This document shows positions 49,121-57,705 of a DNA stretch of 64,000 nucleotides, piece by piece (position 1 is the stretch's first letter; each line of letters begins with the position of its first letter). The position numbers were made by a program, and so were the translations under genes. Under the pieces are notes generated by a model. That model was given only the letters and a program-made list of their open reading frames with translations. It was not told the DNA's origin and did not search any database. This DNA is from Dactylosporangium sp. AC04546 (GTDB lineage: Bacteria > Actinomycetota > Actinomycetes > Mycobacteriales > Micromonosporaceae): positions 41,121-105,120 of the forward strand of contig NZ_JAHYSG010000034.1 of the NCBI RefSeq assembly GCF_022095675.1, read 5' to 3'.

Positions 49121-49840
49121 GTGCCAACGGAGCCACTCACCCTCGCGACGGAGAACGCCGTCACCTTCTGGACCGCGGTCGGCGAGGCCCGCGGCTATGC
49201 GCTGGTCCGCCGCCCCGGGTTCCTGGCCGTCGCCGGCGACGAGCGGGCCGGCCTGCGGGTGCTCACCCTGGTGCCGGACCTGTCCGGGGCCGAGCTGTCC
49301 GAGCTCATCGCGCTGGCCCGGGACCAGCGCGGCGGCCGGGTGGTGGTCGAGGACGCCTACGGCACGGTCGACATGAGCCCGCTGGGGCTCGGCGCCCGGC
49401 AGCTGCCCGTCATGATCCGCTATCCGGGCGAGCCGCTGCCGGAGCCGGCGCTGAAGGTCGAGCGGGTGACCTCGCTGGGCGAGCTGCGCACGGCCGAGCG
49501 GATCGTGGTCGACGGGTTCGCGCTGGAGCACTTCCAGCCGTACCAGCCGGGTGTCGTCTTCCCGGACGCGATCCTCGACCGGGTCGAGCTGTTCGTGGCC
49601 ACGATCGACGGCGAGCCGGCCGGCGCCTGCCTGGCGATCCAGGACGCGAGCGCCGTGGGGATCTACTGGGTGACGACGATGCCGCAGTACCGCTCGCGCG
49701 GCGTGGCCCGGACGATCATGCACGCGGTGCTGCGCCGCTACGACACGCTGCCGATGACGCTGACGGCGTCGCGGCTGGGGCGCCCGCTGTACGAGTCGCT
49801 GGGTTTCCAGAAGATCGTCGACGCCACCTGGTGGGCCTAA
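49121..49840 (+). CDS. GNAT family N-acetyltransferase (with N-terminal extension)
   Basis: 239 residues from GTG. The C-terminal half has the GNAT fold with GIYWVTTMPQYRSRGVARTIMHAVL acetyl-CoA site and YESLGFQKI. The N-terminal about 100 residues form a separate domain without a recognised family. It overlaps the convergent serine hydrolase stop by 4 bp. Substrate unknown. Confidence 0.82.
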   Translation: MPTEPLTLATENAVTFWTAVGEARGYALVRRPGFLAVAGDERAGLRVLTLVPDLSGAELSELIALARDQRGGRVVVEDAYGTVDMSPLGLGARQLPVMIRYPGEPLPEPALKVERVTSLGELRTAERIVVDGFALEHFQPYQPGVVFPDAILDRVELFVATIDGEPAGACLAIQDASAVGIYWVTTMPQYRSRGVARTIMHAVLRRYDTLPMTLTASRLGRPLYESLGFQKIVDATWWA

Positions 49841-50853
49841 ATCATTGCGGCGATCGTGGACGCGGTCGCGAAGTCGGGGCTCAGCCGGTTCTTGACGACC
49901 GCGACCGCGGTGCGGGTCGGCAGGTCCACCCAGCCCCACGAGCCGCCGGCGCCGGCCATGCCGAACGAGTCCGCGGCATCCGAGCCGGGGCGGCCGATCG
50001 CGTAGCCGAGGCCCCAGCGCGCCGGGTTGCCGAACACGGCGTCGGTGCCCGCGACGGCCACGGCGGCGATCTCGGCGAGCTGCTCGGGCGGGATGAGGCT
50101 GCCGTCGAGCAGCGCCCCGTAGAGCCGGGCCGCGGCCCGGGCGGTCATCGTCCCGCCCGACGGGATGTCGGCGGCGAGGATGTCGGGCCGGTTGCCGAAG
50201 GCGGCGGTCGGCAGCACCGCCCGCGGGGTGATCGCCAGCACCGGCGCACCGTCGGGCGGCGCGTTGTCGAAGCCGTCGACGAGCGCGGCGAGCCGGTGGT
50301 GGCGGTCGGGCGGCAGCCCGAACCACAGCTCCTCCTCCAGGCCGAGCGGCGCCGCGACGTACTCGCGCAGCACCTGCGAGACGGGCGCGCCCGCCGCCCG
50401 GCGGACCGCCTCGCCGGCCAGGAACCCGTACGCGAGGCCGTGGTAGCCGGTCCGTTCGCCGGCGGGCCACCACGGCTCGGCGGCGGCGAGCCGCTCGCAC
50501 ATGCCGTCCCAGTCGCACAGGTCTTCCGGCCGGGTCTGCGGCGGTACCGCCGGAACCCCCGCCGAATGCGTCAGCACATGCCGGATCGTGACCGCGCCCT
50601 TGCCCTGCTGCCCGAACGCGGGCCACAGCGCGGCGAGCGGGGTGTCGTAGCCGAACGCGCCGTGGTGGACCAGGACGTGCACGACGGCGGCGGTGAGGGC
50701 CTTGCCCATCGAGTAGGTGTGCACCAGCGCGTCCGGCCCGATGCCCGCGGCGACGTCGGCCACCGGCACCCCGTCGCGGTGCACGGCGACCTGGAGCCCG
50801 AGCTCCGACCCGGACTCGACGAGCTCGTCGGCAACCTGCTGCAGCGGGTCCAT
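49837..50853 (-). CDS. Serine hydrolase of the beta-lactamase family (EstB-like)
   Basis: 338 residues from ATG. SMGK (HTYSMGKALTAAV, about 48-51) is the SxxK motif and GYHGLAYG carries the Tyr of the second. The third motif GAGG is near the C terminus (GMAGAGGSWGWVDL). No signal peptide, so it is cytosolic, unlike the lipoprotein hydrolase at 1639. It starts 10 bp after the LCP gene stop and is probably cotranscribed with it. Confidence 0.83.
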   Translation of the reverse strand: MDPLQQVADELVESGSELGLQVAVHRDGVPVADVAAGIGPDALVHTYSMGKALTAAVVHVLVHHGAFGYDTPLAALWPAFGQQGKGAVTIRHVLTHSAGVPAVPPQTRPEDLCDWDGMCERLAAAEPWWPAGERTGYHGLAYGFLAGEAVRRAAGAPVSQVLREYVAAPLGLEEELWFGLPPDRHHRLAALVDGFDNAPPDGAPVLAITPRAVLPTAAFGNRPDILAADIPSGGTMTARAAARLYGALLDGSLIPPEQLAEIAAVAVAGTDAVFGNPARWGLGYAIGRPGSDAADSFGMAGAGGSWGWVDLPTRTAVAVVKNRLSPDFATASTIAAMI

Positions 50854-50863
50854 CCTTCGAAGG

Positions 50864-52012
50864 TTACGACTGTACGACCCGGTCCGGGTAGCGATCGACC
50901 CACGCGTCGAGCCGGTCGGCCCGGGCGTCCTCGAACAGCTCCACGGTCGCCGCGTCGAGGCTCTCGTAGGCGCGGCCGCCGGCGACCGTGTTGAACCTCC
51001 CGCCGTTGGTGCGCAGCATCGTGAGCGCGCCGGGCCGCAGGTCGTGCAGCTGCAGGATCCAGTCGGTGAGCGAGCGGCCGTTGCCGTCGAACGTGAGCGA
51101 GTCGCCGATCGCGGTCAGCGCCCGGTTCAGCGCGAACGGGTTGGCGAGCACGCCGGCCGAGGTGGCCTTGCCGGCGAGCGCGACGAGCAGCTGCTGCTGG
51201 TGGCGCTGGCGGCCGTAGTCGCCGTCGGGCAGCAGCTCGCGCTGCCGCACGTAGTCCAGGGCCTCCCAGCCGGCGAAGTGCCGGCAGCCGACGGGGTAGA
51301 CCTGGGCCCGCACCCCGGGGATCTTGACCGGGTGGAAGTCCGGGGGGACGAGTCGGTACGGCGGGGTCACGCGCCCCTGGGCGTCCCACCCGATGTGCAC
51401 CGAGGTCGTCTCGACGTCCACGCAGAGCTCGACCCCGCCGACGGCGTCGACGATCTCGCGCAGCCCGGCGAAGTCGACGATCGCGCCGGCGTCGAGCGCC
51501 AGGCCGGTGAGCCGCCGCACGGTGAGCGCGAGCAGCTCGAACCCGCCGGCCCGGCCACCCTCGCGGGAGCCGGCCGCGAATGCCGCGTTGAGCTTGTCGG
51601 TGCCGTGGCCGGGGATCTGCACGCGGGTGTCGCGGGGCAGCGAGATCAGGTAGCCGCGCTCCCCGGACGCGGCGACGTGCAGGATGATCACCGAGTCGGC
51701 CCGGGAGCCGGCCTCGTCCTCGGCCGGGCGGGCGTCGATGCCGACGAGCAGGATGTTGCGGCCGGGCTGGCGGTCCAGCTGCTCCTGCGTGAGCCGGGGC
51801 GCGCCGCGTGCTGTCGGATTCGCCGTCGGGCCGCCGGACACGCGCGGCGCCGACTCGATGGTGATCTCGCGCGGGCCGTCGCCGCCCCGCGCCGCGTCGC
51901 CGAGCAGGTCCAGCTGCTCGACCCCGCCGACATAGTGCCGCCAGGCGAACACCCCGCCGCCGATCAGGGCGGCGACGGTGAGCACCGCGACGAGCGCGAC
52001 CCGCCGACTCAT
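50864..52012 (-). CDS. LCP (LytR-CpsA-Psr) family cell-wall ligase
   Basis: 382 residues from ATG. One N-terminal membrane helix (about 5-25) places the LCP domain outside. It shows LLVGIDARPAEDEAGSRADSVI (Asp/Arg of the pyrophosphate pocket), ISLPRDTRVQIPG and a C-terminal LDYVRQRELLPDGDYGRQRHQQ with the catalytic Arg/Arg pair. LCP enzymes attach wall glycopolymers (arabinogalactan, teichoic acids or capsule) to peptidoglycan. It lies between the sulfotransferase and a beta-lactamase-like hydrolase. Confidence 0.9.
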   Translation of the reverse strand: MSRRVALVAVLTVAALIGGGVFAWRHYVGGVEQLDLLGDAARGGDGPREITIESAPRVSGGPTANPTARGAPRLTQEQLDRQPGRNILLVGIDARPAEDEAGSRADSVIILHVAASGERGYLISLPRDTRVQIPGHGTDKLNAAFAAGSREGGRAGGFELLALTVRRLTGLALDAGAIVDFAGLREIVDAVGGVELCVDVETTSVHIGWDAQGRVTPPYRLVPPDFHPVKIPGVRAQVYPVGCRHFAGWEALDYVRQRELLPDGDYGRQRHQQQLLVALAGKATSAGVLANPFALNRALTAIGDSLTFDGNGRSLTDWILQLHDLRPGALTMLRTNGGRFNTVAGGRAYESLDAATVELFEDARADRLDAWVDRYPDRVVQS

Positions 52013-52063
52013 CCGCGCCTCCTCCCGTAGCAGGATCGGCAGCGCACGGGTGCGGTTGAGTAG

Positions 52064-52993
52064 TTAGCGGCGGTAGCCGTAGCGGTGGCGCAGGGGAACG
52101 GTGACGGCGCCGGTGAGGTAGCGGTGCCGCGACGGCATCCGGGTGGTCCACTCGTCGTCCAGCCGCAGCGGTACCGCACCGGACCGCAACCGCATCGGGT
52201 TGCCCGACACCTGGTGGGTGCGCCCGACCAGCGGCCCGTCGGCCCCGAACGGCAGCACGGCGCCGGGCTCGCCGCCCAGGTCGACGATCGCGCCGAGCGT
52301 GCCGGCCGGGTCGGCGACCAGGTCCTCGTAGCGAAACCGCAGGTAGGGCAGGCCGGCGCGGCGGGCGATGCGCTCGGTGGCGAGGTTCCAGGCCGACCAG
52401 TACAGGGCCGTGAACCCGGGGTGCATGCGGGGCATCAGCGCGCCGCCGGGGGCGTCCGGGTCGTGCTTGTGCCGCTGCCACGAGTAGGCGACCGCGCGCG
52501 GGTCGCGGACGATGTGCGCCACCCGCAGGTCCAGGCCGGGCGTCTGGAGCAGGGCGGTGAGGTACGACGGGAACTTCGAGGAGTCCACGACGGTCCGGGC
52601 GCCGCTGACCGCGGCGACGGCCGCGTAGAGCCGGCGGAGCCGGTCGTAGTACCAGCCCAGCCCGTCGGGGTCCGGGGATCTCAGCAGCAGGCCTGGCAGG
52701 TGGCGGGTGCGGAACCGGCGGGAGGCGGCGTCGAGCCGGGCGATCTCGTCGTCGCCGGGGATGCCGCCGTAGGCCTCGGTGAGCACGGCGACCCAGAACG
52801 CGCAGGCGCGCAGCGGCGTGCCGCAGCTGCACCGGCGGTTCTGCTGCAGGCCGCGCTCCCACAGGAACTTGATCTCGCCGACGCCGACCAGGCCCGGCAC
52901 CTGGTCGAGCAGGCTCTCGGCGAGCGTGCTGCCGCTGCGGCCCCACCCGGCGAGGTAGAGCACGCGGGTGGCCGGGGTCGGGTCGCTGAGCAC
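52064..52993 (-). CDS. Sulfotransferase family protein
   Basis: 309 residues from GTG. The 5'-phosphosulfate loop is YLAGWGRSGSTLAESLLD (about 14-31) and the 3'-phosphate site is ARTVVDSSKFPSYLTALLQTPGLDLRVAHIVRDPRAVAYSW. It transfers sulfate from PAPS. Substrate unknown; placement 51 bp upstream of an LCP gene suggests a cell-envelope glycan, which is inference. A 14-bp palindrome precedes the start. Confidence 0.85.
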   Translation of the reverse strand: MLSDPTPATRVLYLAGWGRSGSTLAESLLDQVPGLVGVGEIKFLWERGLQQNRRCSCGTPLRACAFWVAVLTEAYGGIPGDDEIARLDAASRRFRTRHLPGLLLRSPDPDGLGWYYDRLRRLYAAVAAVSGARTVVDSSKFPSYLTALLQTPGLDLRVAHIVRDPRAVAYSWQRHKHDPDAPGGALMPRMHPGFTALYWSAWNLATERIARRAGLPYLRFRYEDLVADPAGTLGAIVDLGGEPGAVLPFGADGPLVGRTHQVSGNPMRLRSGAVPLRLDDEWTTRMPSRHRYLTGAVTVPLRHRYGYRR

Positions 52994-53005
52994 GTCCTGA
53001 CAACG

Positions 53006-53019
53006 TCGGACATGTCCGA
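53006..53019. promoter_or_regulatory. Palindrome TCGGACATGTCCGA upstream of the sulfotransferase gene
   Basis: A perfect 14-bp palindrome 12 bp upstream of the GTG start. Possible operator; regulator unknown. Confidence 0.45.
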
Positions 53020-53174
53020 AGAGTTACGATCACGCCCGGGCTCCTCGGCGGGACGACGGTCACACGCGATCAGCAACACAGGTCATCTGCAAGGTTCGAC
53101 ATAGAACTGGGCCCGTCACCGGGCGCATGATGACGGCTCCAAGCTGTCATCCGCGCGTGAGGAGCCGTTCCATC

Positions 53175-53612
53175 GTGGGAAATGACGAGCTCACCCGGTC
53201 TGTCGTCTTCCTGGTCGCGCTGGCGGCGATGCTCGTCGGGCACTCGCTCGGCGACCACATCGCGCAGACCGACCGGCAGGCGTCGCTGAAGTCGGAGCCG
53301 AGCCCGGCCGGCTGGCGCGCCCTCGCCGGGCACCTGCTGAGCTATCACCTGACCGTCGCGGTGGTACTGCTGGTCACCGCCGCCGCCCTGCGCCTGCCCC
53401 TGTCGGCGCCGGGCGTGGCCGCCGGACTGGCGTTCTCGCTGCTCACCCACGGCCTGCTGGACCGGCGCTGGCCGGTGCGGGCGCTGCTGCGCGCGACCCG
53501 CTCGCCCCGTTTCGCCGAGACGGTCGCCCCCGTCAACGGCATGTACGTCGCCGACCAGGCGCTGCACAAGGGCGCCCTGCTCGTCTCCGCGCTGCTGGTG
53601 GCCGCGCTGTAA
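53175..53612 (+). CDS. DUF3307 family membrane protein
   Basis: 145 residues from GTG. Four hydrophobic segments; VGHSLGDHIAQTDRQASLKS and FAETVAPVNGMYVADQALHKGALLVSAL match DUF3307, a small membrane family of unknown function often paired with a regulator. It stands alone, 74 bp before the next operon. Confidence 0.75.
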   Translation: MGNDELTRSVVFLVALAAMLVGHSLGDHIAQTDRQASLKSEPSPAGWRALAGHLLSYHLTVAVVLLVTAAALRLPLSAPGVAAGLAFSLLTHGLLDRRWPVRALLRATRSPRFAETVAPVNGMYVADQALHKGALLVSALLVAAL

Positions 53613-53628
53613 CGCCGGATACAGTCCA

Positions 53629-53644
53629 CTTGAACGCGTTCAAG
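53629..53644. promoter_or_regulatory. TetR operator A, CTTGAACGCGTTCAAG
   Basis: Perfect 16-bp palindrome overlapping the -35 hexamer (TTGAAC, 53630-53635) of the downstream operon. One of two near-identical copies 34 bp apart. Confidence 0.85.
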
Positions 53645-53658
53645 ATTCGTCCTACGCT
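53630..53658 (+). promoter_or_regulatory. Promoter of the DUF-DCC-TetR operon
   Basis: TTGAAC (53630-53635) and TACGCT (53653-53658) with a 17-bp spacer fit a housekeeping-type promoter. It is bracketed by the two operators, so repression by the operon's own TetR is plausible. Confidence 0.6.
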
Positions 53659-53662
53659 CGTT

Positions 53663-53678
53663 CTTGAACACGTTCAAG
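53663..53678. promoter_or_regulatory. TetR operator B, CTTGAACACGTTCAAG
   Basis: Perfect except for the central base pair, centred 34 bp downstream of operator A and ending 8 bp before the ATG of the first gene; it covers the likely transcription start. Confidence 0.8.
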
Positions 53679-53686
53679 GAGGGGCG

Positions 53687-54097
53687 ATGACCTACAAGCT
53701 CGGCACCTACCTCATCTACCTGGCGGTCAGCGGGCTGCTCACCGTGTGGGTGGCGCGCACCCTGCACAAGAACGGCCAGGTGTTCCTCGACGAGGCACTC
53801 GGCAACGAGGACCTCGCCCGGTCGGTCAACCACCTGCTCGTCGTCGGGTTCTACCTGCTCAACCTCGGCTACGTCACGGTGGCCCTGAAGATCAGCGAGC
53901 CGCTGCTGGACCCCAGCACCGCCATGGAGGCCCTCGCCTGGAAGGTCGGCCTGGTCCTGCTGGTGCTCGGCGGCGTGCACTTCTTCAACATCTTCGTGCT
54001 CAGCCGGTTCCGGCGCCGCCGGATGCTGGAGCGGATGGCCCCGCCGATCCCGCCGCAGCGGTACGTCCAGCCGATCCCGCCGTTCCCCTCGCGATGA
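53687..54097 (+). CDS. Small integral membrane protein (unknown)
   Basis: 136 residues from ATG with AAGGAGGGG upstream. Three hydrophobic segments (about 8-25, 55-75 and 90-110) and a basic, Pro-rich cytosolic tail. No family recognised. First gene of the operon controlled by the twin palindromes; the next gene overlaps by 4 bp. Confidence 0.75.
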   Translation: MTYKLGTYLIYLAVSGLLTVWVARTLHKNGQVFLDEALGNEDLARSVNHLLVVGFYLLNLGYVTVALKISEPLLDPSTAMEALAWKVGLVLLVLGGVHFFNIFVLSRFRRRRMLERMAPPIPPQRYVQPIPPFPSR

Positions 54098-54465
54098 TCA
54101 CCCAGCTCACCGTCCTCTACGACGCGGGCTGCGGGCTGTGCCGGACGGCACGCGCGTGGCTCGCGGCGCGGACCCAGCTCGTGCCGCTCGAGTTCGTGGC
54201 GGCCGGGTCGACCGAGGCGCGCCGCCGGTATCCGGCGCTCAGCACGCACGACACCCTCGCCGACATCACGGTGGTCGCCGACGACGGCGGCGTCTACACC
54301 GGCGACCGGGCGTGGCTGATCTGCCTGTGGGCGCTGGACGACTATCGGGGGCTGGCGGCGCGCCTCGCCGAACCGTCCATGCAACCGCTCGCCCGCGCGG
54401 TGGTCGCGACCGCCGCGCGCATCCGCAACTATGGTCGAGACTGTGACGGAACCTGCGCCATCTGA
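54094..54465 (+). CDS. DCC family thiol-disulfide oxidoreductase (DUF393)
   Basis: 123 residues. YDAGCGLCRTARAWL is the DxxCxxC motif of the DCC family, a short thioredoxin-like fold. Ends with a basic segment and two cysteines. Overlaps the previous stop by 4 bp and the TetR start by 35 bp. Partner and substrate unknown. Confidence 0.8.
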   Translation: MITQLTVLYDAGCGLCRTARAWLAARTQLVPLEFVAAGSTEARRRYPALSTHDTLADITVVADDGGVYTGDRAWLICLWALDDYRGLAARLAEPSMQPLARAVVATAARIRNYGRDCDGTCAI

Positions 54466-55111
54466 GAAGGGCGAGCAGACCAAGCGCCTGATCGTCGACA
54501 CCGCCGTTCGCCTGTTCCGCGAGCAGGGCTACGACAAGACGACGATGCGCGGCATCGCCCAGGCCGCGGGCCTGTCGGTCGGCAACGCCTACTACTACTT
54601 CCCCTCCAAGGACCACCTGGTCCAGCAGTTCTACGCCACGGTGCAGGACGACCACGCCGCCGCCTGCGCCGCGGCGCTCACCACCCCCGGACCGTTCGCC
54701 GACCGCCTCGGCATCGCCTGGCGGGCGCTGATGCAGACGATGCGGCCGTACCACGGGTTCGCCGGCAAGTTCATCCGCACCGCGCTCGACCCGGGCTCGC
54801 CGGTGAGCCCGTTCAGCGCCGAGTCGGCCCCGGCCCGGGAACGCTCGATGCAGATCATGCGCACCGTCGTCGACGGCAGCACCACGAAGATCGACCCGGA
54901 GCTGCGCCGCGACCTGCCCGAGCTGCTGTGGCTGTGCATGATGGGCATCACCCTGTACTGGGTCCACGACAGCTCGCCGGAGCAGGCCAAGACCGACCTG
55001 CTCGTCGAGCGGGCCGTGCCCCTCGTCGACCGGCTCGTCGGCATGTCCCGCCTGCCCGTCCTGCGCTCCGTCACCCGCGACGCGCTGGCGCTCTACCGGG
55101 CGCTGCGCTGA
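54431..55111 (+). CDS. TetR family transcriptional regulator (operon repressor)
   Basis: 226 residues from ATG. The HTH (TMRGIAQAAGLSVGNAYYYFPSKDHLVQQFY) is well conserved. As the last gene of the operon whose promoter is bracketed by two CTTGAACnCGTTCAAG palindromes, it is the likely repressor. Its 3' end overlaps the convergent HAD-like gene by 41 bp. Confidence 0.88.
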   Translation: MVETVTEPAPSEKGEQTKRLIVDTAVRLFREQGYDKTTMRGIAQAAGLSVGNAYYYFPSKDHLVQQFYATVQDDHAAACAAALTTPGPFADRLGIAWRALMQTMRPYHGFAGKFIRTALDPGSPVSPFSAESAPARERSMQIMRTVVDGSTTKIDPELRRDLPELLWLCMMGITLYWVHDSSPEQAKTDLLVERAVPLVDRLVGMSRLPVLRSVTRDALALYRALR

Positions 55112-55586
55112 ACGCCTCGATCGCGTCCACGTCGGCCGGGGTCAGCCCGCGCCGGGCGTCGGGCCGGATCAGCAGCGCCCGGCCGCCGGCGGCGAGCTCG
55201 TCGAACAGCGGCCCCGGCTCCGGCACCTCGGCGTCGTCCGTCCACACCAGACGCCGCCCCTCGGCAAGCACGGCCCGGGCGGCCGCGAGCTTCACCGGCG
55301 GCACGTCGTCGCCGTCGAGGTCGTCGGTGAACGCCCGGTCCAGCACCGGGAGCCGGAACAGCCGCTCCAGCTGGTCGGCGTAGGCGCACCAGGTCGTGCA
55401 CCAGCGCACCTCGACCACCCCGGCCCGGTGCAGCTGGCGGATGCGGGTGGTCAGCTGCGGCGCCCACCGCATCCGGTACTCCAGCCGCGCGTCACACGCC
55501 GTGCCCGTCCACGGCTTCGCATGCCACGCCGGCTGCTTGACGTTGATCACTCCGTCGACGTCGAGCAGCCACACCGGCGCCGTCAT
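55071..55586 (-). CDS. HAD-like hydrolase
   Basis: 171 residues from ATG overlapping the Thg1-like stop by 4 bp. WLLDVDGVIN is the HAD motif I (Asp nucleophile), CTTWCAYADQ a motif II-like Thr, and LVWTDDAEVPEP the acidic motif IV. It lacks a cap domain, so a polynucleotide or protein phosphatase is possible. Coupled to the Thg1-like gene, it may act on an RNA end; that is inference. Confidence 0.75.
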   Translation of the reverse strand: MTAPVWLLDVDGVINVKQPAWHAKPWTGTACDARLEYRMRWAPQLTTRIRQLHRAGVVEVRWCTTWCAYADQLERLFRLPVLDRAFTDDLDGDDVPPVKLAAARAVLAEGRRLVWTDDAEVPEPGPLFDELAAGGRALLIRPDARRGLTPADVDAIEAFSAAPGRAPARRG

Positions 55587-56380
55587 GCGGCCGTCTCCGC
55601 GGCCGTTCCCAGGGCCGCCCGGACCGGGATTGTCGCCGCCAGGAACCCGCCCGCGTCCGTCGTGAAGTGCGGCGCGGGGCGCGTCTGCCACCACGACCGC
55701 AGCGCCACGACGGTCTCCGCCACGCCCGTGCGCGTGTGCGTGAACGTCACCGGCCGCTCGGCCCGCTCCCGCACCACGACCCGGCCCCGCTTGCAGCCGT
55801 CGGGGTAGTCGTTCCAGTTGATGCCCCGCTGCGACCACAGCAGCTCCTGCATGCCCGCCGACCCGACGCCCTGCAGCCGCCCGTGCGGGAACTCGGCCTG
55901 CGCCGCCATCGCGACCGAGTTGCGCACCGCGTCGCGCTGGCGCCAGATGAAGTACCGCGCGACCTCCACCGGATCGGCGACGCTGAACACGCGGGCGTCG
56001 AACATGGCCAGGCTCCCCGGACGGCGCGCGTTAAGCACCGCGGTCGCGATCGACGCGCCGACCGAGCACCACTTCTGCACCTCACCACCGAACCACGGCT
56101 GCGTACCCTCGCCCGCGAAGTCGACGGCCAGCACACTGACCTCGTCGGACTGCACATAGGCGAACACGCTCCCGGCGATCTCCGCGCACAGTCCCTCGGC
56201 CACCGCGTCCATGTCCGCCATGAACCCGGTGTCGTACGGGCGGGCGGCGCCGCGCAGGTACGTGTGGAACGAGCGGCCGTCGACGCGCAACACGGTGAAC
56301 GTCCGCCGCGGCAGCAGCGCGCGGGTGACCTGCTCGTACGTCTTCATCCGGTCGCCGAGACCGTCCCGGTCGGGGCTCAT
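55583..56380 (-). CDS. Thg1-like (tRNA-His guanylyltransferase) 3'-5' polymerase
   Basis: 265 residues from ATG at 56380. TVLRVDGRSFHTYL is the first Thg1 catalytic segment, with the metal-binding Asp and FH, and YVQSDEVSVL supplies the second carboxylate (SDE). Also typical: SVGASIATAVLNAR, DARVFSVAD and NWNDYPDGCKRG. Family members add nucleotides to RNA in the 3'-5' direction; bacterial Thg1-like proteins repair truncated tRNA 5' ends. The frame is open upstream to 56437. Divergent from egtA. Confidence 0.88.
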   Translation of the reverse strand: MSPDRDGLGDRMKTYEQVTRALLPRRTFTVLRVDGRSFHTYLRGAARPYDTGFMADMDAVAEGLCAEIAGSVFAYVQSDEVSVLAVDFAGEGTQPWFGGEVQKWCSVGASIATAVLNARRPGSLAMFDARVFSVADPVEVARYFIWRQRDAVRNSVAMAAQAEFPHGRLQGVGSAGMQELLWSQRGINWNDYPDGCKRGRVVVRERAERPVTFTHTRTGVAETVVALRSWWQTRPAPHFTTDAGGFLAATIPVRAALGTAAETAA

Positions 56381-56502
56381 CCTGACATGGCACCATCCGG
56401 CGCGCACGGCCGCACGCACATTTCCAGCGCATGGCAACTCGTAAGGGTTTGTTCACGCGCAGCATTCGCCGCCCGCCGGATCCGCGGGTAGCGTCGGTTC
56501 GC

Positions 56503-57705
56503 ATGGCGACCTTGCAGAGCGCGCGCAAGTCCGCCGACTCGGACGCGGTGATCAGCGAGATCGAGCAGGCCGAAGGGTACATTGCATCGATCTGCTTCAA
56601 AACCGGGCCCCCCGAGACGGTCGGCGTCGAGATCGAGTACACCGTCCACGACCAGCACGACCCTTCCACGCCGATCGATCGCGAGCGGCTCTGTCAGGCC
56701 CTCGGCGATCATGCCCCCGGCACCCTGCGCCCCGGCAGTCCAGCACTGCCCCTGCGCCACGGCTCCGCCGTCACCCTCGAGCCCGGCGGGCAGGTCGAAC
56801 TCTCCAGCCGCCCCCACCCCACGCTGACCGGGCTGCACACCGCCGTCAACGCCGAGCTCGACCAGCTCGAGACCCTCCTCGGCCAGGCCGACCTGCGGGT
56901 GGGCGAGACCGGCGCCGACCCCCACCGAAGACCCCGGCGGTTGCTGGACACCCCGCGGTACCACGCCATGGAAAGCGCCTTCGAGCGCCGCGGCGTCTCC
57001 GGAAAAATCATGATGTGCAGCACCGCGGGGCTGCAGGTCTGTCTCGACGCGGGACCACCCGAGCGGCTCGCCGAACGGTGGGCCGCCGTCCATGACGTCG
57101 GGCCGCCGCTGCTGGCGCTGTTCGCCAACTCGCCCCGACTCGCCGGCACCGACACCGGCTGGGCCTCCGCCCGGCAGCGCGTCTGGCGCGGCATCGACCC
57201 CACCCGCACCCGGCCCGTGCCGGTCACCGACGACCCCGCCGCGGCCTGGGCGCGCTACGCACTCGACGCCACCGTGCTGTGCGTCCGCCAGCCGGACGGG
57301 CCGTGGACCGTGCCCGCCGGCGTCACGTTCGCCGGGTGGATCCGCGGGGAACTGCCCCGGCCGCCCACCTACGCCGACCTCGACTACCACCTCAGCACGC
57401 TCTTCCCCCCGGTACGGCCGAGGGGGTACCTGGAGATCCGCTACCTCGACACCCAGCCCGGCCGCGGCTGGTTCGCCCCGGCGGCGCTGCTGCACGCGCT
57501 GCTCGACGACCCCGTCACCACCGACAAGGCCCGGGACGTGTGCGCGCCGGCGGCCGGCCGGTGGGTCGAGGCCGCCCGCGACGGGCTGGCCGACGCCGCC
57601 CTGCACCGATCCGCGCTGGCCCTGCGCGACCTCGCCCTGAGCGACCTGGACCTGCCGCCGCACCTGCTCGACGAAGTCACCGAAGGGAGTGCCCGCAATG
57701 GCTGA
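56503..57705 (+). CDS. egtA: Glutamate-cysteine ligase EgtA (ergothioneine pathway)
   Basis: 400 residues from ATG. GVEIEYTVHD resembles the start of the GCS2-like ATP-grasp-like fold, GGQVELSSRP is the substrate loop and GYLEIRYLDTQPG the C-terminal conserved segment. EgtA makes gamma-glutamylcysteine, the sulfur donor for EgtB. First gene of egtABCD. A longer frame to 56431 lacks support. Confidence 0.9.
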   Translation: MATLQSARKSADSDAVISEIEQAEGYIASICFKTGPPETVGVEIEYTVHDQHDPSTPIDRERLCQALGDHAPGTLRPGSPALPLRHGSAVTLEPGGQVELSSRPHPTLTGLHTAVNAELDQLETLLGQADLRVGETGADPHRRPRRLLDTPRYHAMESAFERRGVSGKIMMCSTAGLQVCLDAGPPERLAERWAAVHDVGPPLLALFANSPRLAGTDTGWASARQRVWRGIDPTRTRPVPVTDDPAAAWARYALDATVLCVRQPDGPWTVPAGVTFAGWIRGELPRPPTYADLDYHLSTLFPPVRPRGYLEIRYLDTQPGRGWFAPAALLHALLDDPVTTDKARDVCAPAAGRWVEAARDGLADAALHRSALALRDLALSDLDLPPHLLDEVTEGSARNG

